Made by a program: the position numbers and the translations under genes | In this document: positions 34,672-44,770 of the stretch, piece by piece | Numbering within the stretch: position 1 is the first letter of the stretch | Layout of the letters: each line of letters starts with the position of its first letter | The notes under the pieces: generated by a model | What the model was told of the DNA's origin: nothing | The model's input: only the letters and a program-made list of their open reading frames with translations | Databases searched by the model: none | Assembly: GCA_003116995.1 (NCBI GenBank) | Contig: BDSL01000078.1 | Coordinates: forward strand, 434,001-498,000 | Reading direction: 5' to 3' | From: Yamagishiella unicocca | Lineage: Eukaryota > Chlorophyta > Chlorophyceae > Chlamydomonadales > Volvocaceae | Length of the DNA: 64,000 nt

Positions 34672-37600
34672 CTACTCGGGCGAAACGCCGCACACCCGCA
34701 GCATCTCCTTCACGTCCGTCACCTTCTCTCGCACGCGCCCCGCCGCCTGCCCCATCGCCACCTCGTACTCGTCCAGCAGCCGCCAACGGGACCAGTCCAC
34801 TGCCCGCACACCGCGCTGCCGCAATATTGTCGACAGGCCCGCAAAGCCGGGAGGTCCTGCTGACCCGTGGGTCGCCTGCGCCGCGCGAATCAGTGCCTCC
34901 GTGTCTGCCACCAGGCTGGCAGCCGTCTCGTCGGCGTCCACCAGGTTGGTCCCAATGATGCCGGTGGGGCCGCGCTTGAGCCAGCCCACCACGTAGAGCC
35001 CCGGGTGGGTGCCGCCGGGAGCTGCGCCGGCCGCCGACGGCGGCGGTGGCGTTGGTCCACTTGGGGCTTCCTGGGTTGCAGACCGGCGGGTTGCGGTAGG
35101 TGGGAGGTGCATTAAAATGAGGAGGGCGAGTGGGAGTGAGGATGCAGTGGTGAAACGGGAAGCGCAGGATCAGGAGTAGGCTGAGGCAGGCGTGGAGCAG
35201 GGCTGCGATCGCCAGTGGCATCACTCGTAGCTGCCGACTTGCGTGCACTGCCGTGCCCCGCCACCCACCTTCAGCACGCGACCCGCCACGTTGGGCACCA
35301 CGCCGCGGCGGCTGTCGAAAGCTACACCCTGCGCGAAGGAAACGCAGCGGCAGGCAGTGGTGCCAAGCTGGGCAAAGGCAGCGTTCGAAGAGTGCGCTGC
35401 AGTGCAGTGCACAGCGAGCTCTGTGGTGGCAACCCATGAATGCCGGTTGATTCCCCAACCTTCCAAAGGACACGCAATGTCTCCCAATGCACACATGATC
35501 GTCTTGCCGACCAGCATAGTGGCCCGTCACACCTGCAGCGGCAGCGACTTGTAACCGATGCTCTTGAGCACCAGCTGGCAGTCGATGGTGTCGTACACAC
35601 CAGTGCCCACTGCCACAGCCGCGCCGCCGGGAGCTTCTTGTCGTACAGCAGTGCGCTCCACTCGAAGACCTGGGTTGCAAGTGCGCGTGTACGGCAGAAT
35701 AGGTCGGCGTCCTGGGGTTTGAGGCTTGATGTCTGGCGGGGTGAGAGATTGGGTAGTTGGGCGCGTGCGCGGGCGGTTCAGAGTTTTAAATTAACTGTCC
35801 CTTTAGGGCATCCATCGGAGTTGTGTAAACGGGAGCCCCTTGGGACTTGCCACTTGCCCTTCCCTCGGATGTCCTGGACAGACTCCACCGGGAACACAAC
35901 AACTCACCAGTGACACCGCCGTCAATGCCACCGCGCACCACCTCCACCGGTTTGCGATAGAACTGAAAGAAAAGGTCTCGCCGGTTCCGCTGCTCCGCTA
36001 CCGCCGTCTCCGCCGAGTCCGACACTGCCCGTGTCACGAGCTCGTGCACTCTCCGCTTGAGCCGCGTGGCCTTCATCTCTACCGCGTCGGCCTCCGAAAC
36101 CGCCAGCTGGTCGGGCGCTGCCGTACGGGCCGTCACGCCGCACTCAGTGAGCAGCTCCTTTAGCTCCTTGGGAGTGCAGGCGGCCTGGGGTGGGGTGGTT
36201 GGGTTGCGGATGAGGCGGGTTGAGAGGAAGGTGGAGAGAGAGTCGTGAAGTCTGGATCTGCGGGACTGGTACGGCCGTCGAGCAATCTATTCCGACGACA
36301 TCCGCCCAGCAGGCACCATTTGACCCTCCCCCTCCCCCTCCATAACGCGCACTATATATCCCATTTTGCCAACCCGACGTACACCCAAATGGGGGCCGAT
36401 CCTGTCCCGCCCTCTACACACCTGCACCGGTCCCCTCCTGGCCACCAGATGCACCTCCTGCACGGGGCCTCTCCCCGAGCCGCCAGAGCCGCCTAACAGC
36501 TGGGCTAGCGCATGCGCCGCCATGTCAGTTGGTTGGTAGCGGGCAGGGGGAGCCAGAAGAGCACGGGCACAGTCCAGTGCAACGTTGCCAATGCCGCAAA
36601 TGGCGACGGAGCGAACCTACACGGGGTGGGGGGATGGTCTTTGCCTATGGTGTTTGGTGTACCCTTCGTTTGAAGAACAGCATAGCAAGTCGAAATGGGC
36701 TAATAATCAAATGGCTTACGGTGGGACATTACTTCAACCCTGGACAACGATCCAGTGCAAAACTGTTGGAGTCGGAGGGCATCGATCCCCCTACCTCCCG
36801 CATATTCTGCGGCGCGAAGCATACATGCTAAGCGGGCGCTCTACCATTTGAGCTACGACCCCAACGCTCGATGACGGGGTCGAACCGTCGACCTTACGGT
36901 GACATCTATCTGAATTCCTAACAGCCGTACGCTCTACCGACTGAGCTAACCGAGCTTTTCCCGGGGACTGTCGTACGAAAGTCGATGACAAATTGCGGCG
37001 GCTAGACTTCCAATGGCTGGCAGGTCGGGGGCTGACGCGGTCTCTCTCTCTCTCTCTCTCTCTCTAGACGCGCGTGCCTCCCTGCCCGGCGGATGGCAAG
37101 TGTTTCTGCGCTCGTTGGCAGCACGCGCTGTCGGTAATTCCGTGCGGTTGTCGGTGGGTGGCTCCCTTCCTCCCTCCGTCCCTCCAAGGGACCCTAAGTC
37201 CCATTTTGCGTTGCGCTCGGACACCAGCCAAGTCTTGAAACACTTGCACCAACGAACGACTGACAGCTTTTCCCAGCGCCGCATGGGACGACGGACGCGC
37301 CATATTCGAGCAGAGCGCGGCGCAATGGGGTCGGTGCCGCTTCGTTGCCATAAGCCGCTTTTTAGTTTGCTGCTGCTTGCCCATTCTGCATCTGTGCATA
37401 ACCCCGGGCCGCACCTTGGACAGGTCTATCGGCAGCTGCCGTGCATCAGGGTGGCCGTTGTACCACCACACGAACTCGCGCGCGCTCAGCACACCGGGGC
37501 CTTCTTCCCTGGTCACGCCCAGCCGCCGGTCGCTCTCCGCGCCGTATGACAGGACCACCTGTACGGGCGGCGGCAGACGTAAAGACACAACACACCCTGA

Positions 37601-39550
37601 CTCGGCAGTGCCTCGACAGGATCCGGACGGTAATTCCTGAGCTGAAGTGGGCTGTACGGGGCGTGCCCTGAAGGAGGCCAGAGCTGAGGCGCGGCTAGGG
37701 CCCCCCCACAACGAAATTAAACTTATTCCCAAATTATCCTTTTGTCGAGCTCTGTGCGTAAATGCGATTCGAAAAGACCGCGGGCAACTGAGATCGCCAG
37801 GCCACTGCGGCGCGCCCACCCAGCTTCTCACGGTAAGCTCACCCAGCCGGTCCCGGACATAATGGCTCAGTGCCTTGGCACGCTGTCTGAACCCAGGTTA
37901 GATGTGCACGAAAGCCCCAATCTATTCAATTGACAATTTAGCACCCCTGCAGCCTATTGCCGCACTGGAACCTTACGTCATCGCCTCGGTGTGCAACCCA
38001 TGTCCTGTCCCTTCCAACTCACCGCGTGGTGCAGGGCGCTGAGCTCGCTCACTTCCACATCTCGGCCCACCAGCACGTTGCCCAGAAAGCTGACCCGAGG
38101 GTCGGCCGCCACGGAACTGAATTGGTTGATCACATTCTGCAATCGGGAAATGGCAGAGGCAGGCCGGCAGGCAGCGCCAGAGCATATGCCAAGCCGTTAG
38201 AGGCATAAGCGATAGTATGGGCTGGTGGCCAATGCAGGTCGGCTCGAGTGACTTTTTCGTGTCACGCGCTAGAGCGGCTGTGTCCGCACCTGCTTTGCGC
38301 TTTTATGCATACTGACCTGCCTGCCTATGTGCCTGACTCCCGCCGCCCAAGATACACACACCGACGTGCTATTTCATCAAGGGATCAAGACAGACAGCAT
38401 GGATTTGCATGGTTTCCTGGGCTCTGCCAGCGCTAACACCTAATAACCAGCATATGCCGCTGCGGCCATTGCCGCCGGGGCCCAGCCCTGGCCTGAACAC
38501 TTCCAACCCGTTACTAACGGTCACGCTTCACCAAGTGCTCGCTGTGCCGCTTCTCTCCCCGATCTCCTTTCTCCCAACTCCCTACCCCGTCCACCCCGCT
38601 GCCACACCTTCGTGTCCTGGTGATCTGGCGCCACCCCGGAGCGCACCAGGCCGAAGGGGGTGGGCAGCCGGTCCTGCGGTGGTAGCAGGAGAAGCAGGGA
38701 GCGGAACAGGGAACGGGGTGTACTGTGCACATGCAGTAAGACGATGGTAGTGTGGTGATAGCCCTAGCATTCGGTCCTTCAGCTGCCTGCTCCCTGATGT
38801 GGGGGGCGAGTTGCAGGGCCGGCCTTCCTGCTGGTCATCCCGCCGCTGCACTGTGAGCAAAGTGGCAATGCGGCATGTGGTGCCACGGTCGTGTCGCGCT
38901 GCCAGGGCGACAACGGCATGTGCGCGCCCTTCCGTGTGTCCGCCCCGCGCCACCGGACTCTCCCCCAACCCTGCGTGTAGCTCCATCCCTTCGCACCACA
39001 ACAGAGACGTGCACGTTGTCGCCATAGCGCTTGAGGAGCTGTAGGGGAGCATCAGCAAGGGAGGGCGAGAATGCCGGGTTGGATCACGACGGGTTCGGAG
39101 GCCATGTCAGTGGTATTCGCCCGCAGTGCTGAGGCAGAAAGTCGCCATGGGGAGGGTGTGGCGGTCTTTCTAGCAGGCCGGCTGGCGCATGAAAACCACT
39201 GGTCGAAGGCTCACAATCTTGTGTACGATACATGCCCTGTATATTGGGTTTCCGGTACGGCAAAGCGGTCCTTTGCCAACGTGGCACGTTGCTCTGCACA
39301 GGGTCGCTTCATTGCTCAGGTCAGCAAGAAGGCTCACCCGATCAACGGTGTAGAAGCCGGCCGGGCCAGAGCCCACGACGCATACGTGCAGCTTCTCCGA
39401 GACGACCGGCCCGACAGCGGCAGCGGTTGTCGCGTAGGCAGCAGACACAGCTCCAATACCATGACAAATTAGGGCCCGTAGGCCATTCTTATATAGCGCA
39501 CCAGCGCCCAACGCCAAAATGCCAGCAGCTGGCGCCGGGACCCGTGACAT
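34672..39550 (-). CDS. FDXR: ferredoxin/adrenodoxin-NADP+ reductase, mitochondrial type
   Basis: Ten exons on the minus strand: 39550-39338, 39038-38997, 38673-38608, 38136-38023, 37558-37415, 36616-36422, 36184-35908, 35669-35533, 35328-35269 and 35070-34672. All phases agree, giving 548 residues. The N-terminus (MSRVPAPAAGILALGAGALY) suits an organelle presequence. HVCVVGSGPAGFYTVDR (about 55-71) is the FAD-binding GxGxxG motif. DRLPTPFGLVRSGVAPDHQ is the family signature. VAICGIGNVALDCARALL is the NADPH-binding region, and KSIGYKS and GLYVVGWLKRGPTGIIGTN close the FAD domain. The enzyme passes electrons from NADPH to a [2Fe-2S] ferredoxin, normally in mitochondria for Fe-S cluster, heme or sterol pathways. 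The linker before the last motif is Pro/Ala-rich. Intron 5 (36617-37414) carries two tRNA genes on the same strand. Confidence 0.92.
36759..36762 (-). terminator. Pol III T-run after the tRNA pair
   Basis: AAAA on the plus strand is TTTT on the minus strand, 4 nt downstream of the tRNA-Ala 3' end. No T-run separates the two tRNAs, so this is the likely common terminator. Confidence 0.7.
36767..36862 (-). tRNA. tRNA-Ala(AGC): tRNA-Ala(AGC) with 23-nt intron
   Basis: Read on the minus strand: acceptor arm GGGGTCG pairs with CGACTCC (one G-T wobble) and is followed by discriminator A. The D arm is GCTCAAATGGTAGAGC. The anticodon stem is CCCGC/GCGGG with loop TTAGCAT, and the T arm is GGGGGATCGATGCCCTC. 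A 23-nt insert follows the base 3' of the anticodon, the canonical nuclear tRNA intron site. Spliced length is 73 nt plus CCA added later. It lies in intron 5 of the reductase gene. Confidence 0.95.
36865..36955 (-). tRNA. tRNA-Asn(GTT): tRNA-Asn(GTT) with 18-nt intron
   Basis: Read on the minus strand: acceptor GCTCGGT pairs with ATCGAGC (with a mismatch or wobble near the base), and the discriminator is G. The D arm is GCTCAGTCGGTAGAGC. The anticodon stem is TACGG/CCGTA with loop CTGTTAA split by an 18-nt intron after the A at position 37. The T arm is GACGGTTCGACCCCGTC. Spliced length is 73 nt. Its 3' end is only 2 nt upstream of the tRNA-Ala gene, suggesting one dicistronic Pol III transcript. 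Confidence 0.95.
37041..37066. repeat. TC dinucleotide microsatellite
   Basis: Thirteen TC units run just upstream (minus-strand sense) of the tRNA pair, within intron 5 of the reductase gene. Read from the minus strand it is a GA repeat. Confidence 0.9.
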
Positions 39551-40197
39551 TTTCGGCGGGAGTCGATTGCCCAAGGCCAAGTCGGTGTCGGATGCAAGGG
39601 CTTCAGTGGTAAAGGGTTGCTATGTATACGAAGTTCTTGTTCTTGTTTAAAGGTGTACTATTAAGGGCGCAGGGGCACTTGCCGTGGAGCCACGGGGATA
39701 CACGTCGAATCCGACTGAATCTGTGCTAACGAAGGTCGATGGTTTTGCTTCGCCTTGTGTCAATGCACGGCGAAGTACGCTTGGTAGCACTTGTACGGTA
39801 TATACCCGGCGACGTGGCGAGCGCGGTGCGATGGGTGCTGTAACATCAAACGGCACCATGCAGCAACTGCTTTTGCTAAATTATCACAATTTAAACGCAA
39901 CCCTGCCGCCGATGCGGCAGCTTGCGCCTTCCAAACCTTCATAACATCGTACTCGACAACAGCCGCAAGGCGAGGCGACGGCCAGCGCCACAAAATTGTG
40001 CCTCATGGATGCCATCAAAACAAAAGGTGTTAGGCTTGGACACGTGCGCAGCAAGAAGGTGCGTGCTCGCGGCAATGCACGGGTCCGAACCTTCCTTTCC
40101 TGTTCTCCGGCCAAGCAACTCACTACAATCATATCAAGATATGCGACGTTATTGTTGATTTTGATAAAATTGTCCCGGGACTGCTTTCAGGGCTTCC
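39551..40197. promoter_or_regulatory. divergent intergenic region
   Basis: It separates the start codons of the reductase gene (-) and the CPBP-like membrane protein gene (+). An ATG-started frame from 40005 is open through the latter gene's second exon and is an alternative N-terminus for it. No other features are recognised. Confidence 0.45.
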
Positions 40198-43100
40198 ATG
40201 CACCGCGGTGGGCACTCCCCTCAGCATGGCTTGCATGGCCGGATCGCGGCTACCTTGAAGCGTATGATGATATCACAACGCGTATCTCTGGGCGATTTGG
40301 CACCTTCTCAGCTACTGCTACCACGGGAGCGGTGTGGGCTGGCCGTGAGTCTGGCACGTCATCACGCCCTCAGCTACCGTCTCGTCTAAGCGCTGAGACA
40401 AAGCAGCAACAGCGATCCCAGCCGCAGGCCCCCCTCGATGCGACCCAACGTCGGGCCAGTGGAGGCGACGGCAGCGAACCCAGCGGCCCTGGCCCCGAAC
40501 CCGAACCCGGCCAGCAGCCCAACGAGCCAGGCGGCCCTGAGGGCGGAGTACCGTTCAGGCTGCGGTACTGGATCCTGCTGCTGGCTGAGTACGGAGGCAT
40601 CTACGGCACAGCTGCCGTAGCCATCGCGGCGCTAACGAACATTGACGCGTTCGGGGGCCTGCATTGGGACGCGTCCGACGTGGCCCTGGGCCTGGGCCTT
40701 ATGGCCCCTGCCCTGGCCTTCGATGCCGTGGTCGGCCTGCCGGACTGGACCACCAAGCAGGAGGACGCCGCGGCGCTCGTACGACTGTTCGTGGATCCGG
40801 AGCTGCTGCAGCCGCACCCAAAGAAGCAGCAGCCCAAACAAGGTGCGGCGGGGACCTGGGGTTGCGGGTCCAGGGGTGTTCCTGCGCTGTGTGCCTGGGG
40901 CGGATGTGGTCCCAGTGCCGGCAGGGAGGTAGGATGAGAGACAGGACGGGAGGGAGGGTGGTGGGAGGCGGCACGTGTTGTCTGGTGGGACGAGGCAGCG
41001 CCTGTCAAGGAGGTCGGAGAGGTATGTGTGTCTGTTGCGGCACTTGCCCCTCTCTGGAGGTGGACGAGGAGTGGCGGCCCAGCTGAGCAAGGCGCGGGTG
41101 GGGCGGGCGGGGCGGGTGGGGCGTAGCGCCCTCGCGCTGCTGGCCTCTCGCTCCGGTGTGTCGCTCACCTGGTGATGGCTCGCGCGCCCCTGCCTGCCTT
41201 GCATGACGCAGCCGAGACCTCGTCCGACAACGCAGTCTCCACTGCAGCGCCTTCCGCCACCAGCGCCGCAACGACTGGTGGGTCGCGCAGGGACGACCCT
41301 GCGGCCCCCGCCGTCGTGTCCAGCTCGGAGGCGCCCGCGCCCGCAGCTGCGGTGGCATCGACCAGCGGCAGCGGTGCTGGTAGCGGCGTCGGTGAGAGGT
41401 CTGCTGCTGGGTCGGCAGCGTCCGCCTCTACCTCTGGAGTCAAGGAGGGAGCAGCGGCAGGCTCGGGCGGCAGCAGCAGCAGTAGCAGCGGCGGCGGGAA
41501 GCCCGGGGCGCTATGGGCTGCGGGGCAGCGGCTGCGGATGGCGCTGGAGTTGATGCAGGCAGGGGGGTTTGGGTTCTGGGCGCAGGGTGGGGGCTGCTTT
41601 GGGTTGTGGTAGGCTGCGTCGACTGCGAGTCTGCGGAGGGAGCGACAGTCTCACGGAGAAGTCGCAGCCGCGAGGTGTCGCAGCCGGGAGCACCAGGAAG
41701 AGCAACTGCCACTACCGCGCCGTACGCTGCTATCCAATCCAACCCCCCACACCGTAACTCGCCAGTTGCTTCCGCCCTCCCAAGCTCTCCGTCCGCCATC
41801 TACCTGCCATACCACTTTACAGGGACGTCGGGTGTCCTCATCAACCCGCCCCCCGACCCTGCCCCCCTCCTGCCGCAGGAGTCCTCAGTGCGCAACAACC
41901 CGGGCGCCCGGCTGACCCCGCTGCAGGAGTCCGCCGTCATCGCGGTGGCAGTGTCCGCAGATGAGATGCTGTACCGGGCGGTGCTGCTGACGCTGTTCGG
42001 CCGCTGGCTGCGCGACCGCTTCTACGAGGCGGGCGCGGAGGAGGCGCTGGCGCTGCCGCCAGGGGGACTGCTGTCCGGGGTCCTCGAGGTGGACACGGCG
42101 GTGGCGGCGCAGTGGGTGGCGCTGGGAATTGGGGCGGCGCTGGGAGCAGCGGTCTTTGCGACCAAGGCGTGGCAGGTGAGCATTGGAGCCGGAGGGCCGG
42201 GGGAGGGCCGCTGCGGCATGCGGTGGGGCAAAACTGGTGTCCACCCCGTCTTGCTACCTCGGTCGCAACCGAACGCATCACCTACGGCCTTGGAAGTGCG
42301 GGACATAATCCGCCATTGGTTTCGCAGTTCTCGCCCCCTCACTGTCCTTCCATCCAACGTCGGCCCGCAGGAGGCAACTATGGCTCAGCGGCTGCGGGCG
42401 ATGCAGGAGGCGGAGCGGGAGGAGGCGGCAAAAGCCTTGCGGTGGGTGCGGGAATGAGGCGGATTGGATGGGCGGTTTGGAGGCCCTTGAGCGCTCATCT
42501 GGGTCATGGGCGATGGATCGGCGGAAAAAGGGGTGTACAGCTCCCAGACCGCCTCCTCAGCTCGGGCCGCCGGCTGCCCTCCACCGCCCTGGCCACGAGG
42601 CGCTCCGCCTGGGCGGCTGGCAAGCAGATGCCGTACGTACAGGGTCGCGGCTACGACCACGGTGCAGTCACCCTGCTCTGCCCATCGTGCCACAGGGTGC
42701 GTTCCCCTGGGTATACCTTACTCTTGCCCCTACGCCTGCCCTTGCCCCCGCCTACTCCCCGCCTATCCGCAGCAAGCAGCGGCTGCTGGGGCAGCACATG
42801 ACGGAGGAGGAGCTCCGAGAGGCGCGGGACAAGCAGGTGCGGCCGGAGGGGGGGGGAGGAAAGGGAAGGGTTGCAAGGAAAACTCGTGTACGAAAGCAAA
42901 CACCGATTAGGACAGGCGTTTGGAGGTGCAGGGAGGGAGGCAGGGGGCCAAACTCACATCCACCGACGGGGTCCAAGCCGCCGCATTGTCAGGCACCACC
43001 AATTCTCAGCCTGCCTGGCTCCCAGCTCTCCTCTGCGCAAGTCTCCCTCCCCCTCATGGGACCCTGACCTGTAGGTGCGGCTGGAGGCCGCACAGGCCAG

Positions 43101-44222
43101 CCTGGCCGCATCCATTGGCGTTCAGGGGGCGCTGGTGTGGGTGCTGGAGGGCTCCAGGGAGGTCTACCAGGTACGCTGACCAAGGAGATGGCGGAGGCGC
43201 TGCTGAAGGGCAAGGGCCCTGGGACATCTGACGCCGCTGCTGCGAGTGATTGCATTGTGCTGCCGGGCACTCTCCTAGCAGTTTCCTTTTTTCCTCTTTA
43301 CCGGTCCGCGGTTGCCTCGCTACCCTCGCCCTGCTGCGGTAGGTTGCCGCCTCGGGCGCGGCCTTCATCGTGACGGGCAACCTGGCGGCCCCGCTGGCTG
43401 GAAGCCTGGCGGCACAGGTGCTGGTGTCGGCGTACCAGCGGCTGGGGCTGAGGAGGTCAATGCAGGTGCGGGGCGGGGTCAGGAGGAGGCGGGCAGGGAG
43501 GCTGTGAGCAGGCGGCATGGGGTACATAACCGGGGGTGGAGGTGATAAGCTGGAGCCAGGGGTGATTCGTGGCAGAACCGAGCCTGAATTGCCACCCCCC
43601 TCCCTCCTGGTCCCGCTCCCCACCCGCCCACCCTCTCGCCAGCGCCGCGCGGAGTTGGTGGCCAGGAGGCGGGCGGCGCTGCAGCGGCGTCAGGAGGCGG
43701 CTGCGGTCGCCGGGGCGGAGGTGGGGGCTGAGGCTGGGGAGCCGGCGGGGCGCCCAGAGGCGGCTCAGGATGCGCAGACAGCAGCCGCTGCCAGTGAGGG
43801 GCAAGAGCAGCAGCGACAAGACCAGCAGCAGTTTTAGCGTTTTGTGCAGCAGTAGCAGTAGCTCGAGGGCGAGTGGTTGAGCAGTGTTAAGAGGAGGCGG
43901 ACGGCAGCGTCGCGGCTGAATGATTTCGATGGGCGCAGGCGAGAGATAGTTGGACGGGAGGCCGAGGGGAAGGTTTTTGAGACGTGGCCGCAAGGCGTCA
44001 GGCAGGTGGCAGTAGCGGCAGCAGTGTGGCACTGTGGGTGGAGGTCAGTGCTGCAGATGACACATGGTTGAGCTCGGGCGCCGTGAGGCGCATGCAGCTG
44101 CATCATGACCTCACCAGGGGCGACATGAGGTGCGGCGCGCAGTGTTGGTTTTGCAGAGAGAGAGCGGTACAGTCTGTACAGCCACTAACTGGTCTTCTAA
44201 TGGACTTGAGTCACTGGTGTAA
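40198..44222 (+). CDS. plastid-type membrane protein, CPBP (CAAX protease)-like
   Basis: Preferred model: exons 40198-40344, 40428-40842, 41060-41171, about 41264-41586, 41823-42175, 42371-42441, 42773-42836, 43075-43170, 43343-43465 and 43643-43837 (TAG), about 632 residues. The start MHRGGHSPQHGLHGRIAATL is transit-peptide-like and ends at a strong GTGAGT donor. An alternative start at 40005 reads straight into exon 2. The 5' border of exon 4 (Ser/Ala-rich) is the least certain. Hydrophobic stretches include YWILLLAEYGGIYGTAAVAI, VALGLGLMAPALAFDAVVGL and VALGIGAALGAAVFATK. ADEMLYRAVLLTLFGRWL resembles motif 1 (EExxxR) of CPBP intramembrane proteases with D for the first E. I do not see the later His motifs, so activity is doubtful. 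The C-terminus is Gln/Ala-rich. A TGTAA lies at 44218-44222. Confidence 0.55.
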
Positions 44223-44770
44223 GGGGCGGCCCCTATGATGACGACGGTGTGGGCACAGCAGGGCCTAGGATCGCTGGCGGACGGAGTGCGGAACATGGCA
44301 GCAGAGCCAGCCGCGACACGCGTTTTATGTCCGAGCAGCTGTATCCGATTACCGTACAGCAGGAGCCCCCAGCGCATCTTGCGTCTGCCACTAACCTAGG
44401 CAGGCAGCGTGGCCTCAACCAGACCGCCCCAGATCCGTCCAGACCCGTGCGGCGTTACTTGGCGGGCTGCGTGCACCCATGCAACAAGCACGTACAACGC
44501 ATGATGCGCACCCTTCAGCTATTGGGTGACTCCACAGCCGTAGGCACTCAGGCGGCTCCCCACTCAACGGCGCAGTGCCCGCTTTGGTCCGTGGGCCCTC
44601 GCGGCCCAGCTGTCATTAAACACAGCTCACACGGACATCATAATGCACCGATGGTTCTATCAGATAGCATGTGGTCGAACAACAGGCGCAATACTGGCAC
44701 TGCTCGTTGGTGTTTCCCACTCCAACATCAACACATGCTGAGCGCCGCCCTTCGCTCCCCTCGTCGCTCA
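43838..44770. other. convergent 3' region
   Basis: It lies between the stop codons of the CPBP-like gene (+) and the selenophosphate synthetase gene (-). It contains only presumed 3' UTRs and the TGTAA at 44218-44222. No gene is recognised. Confidence 0.5.

Noticed and set aside
34646..35680. 344-codon minus-strand ORF overlapping the reductase 3' exons in another frame
   Set aside because: The reductase frame has diagnostic motifs (GLYVVGWLKRGPTG) and correct splice phases; this longer ORF runs through introns and has none.
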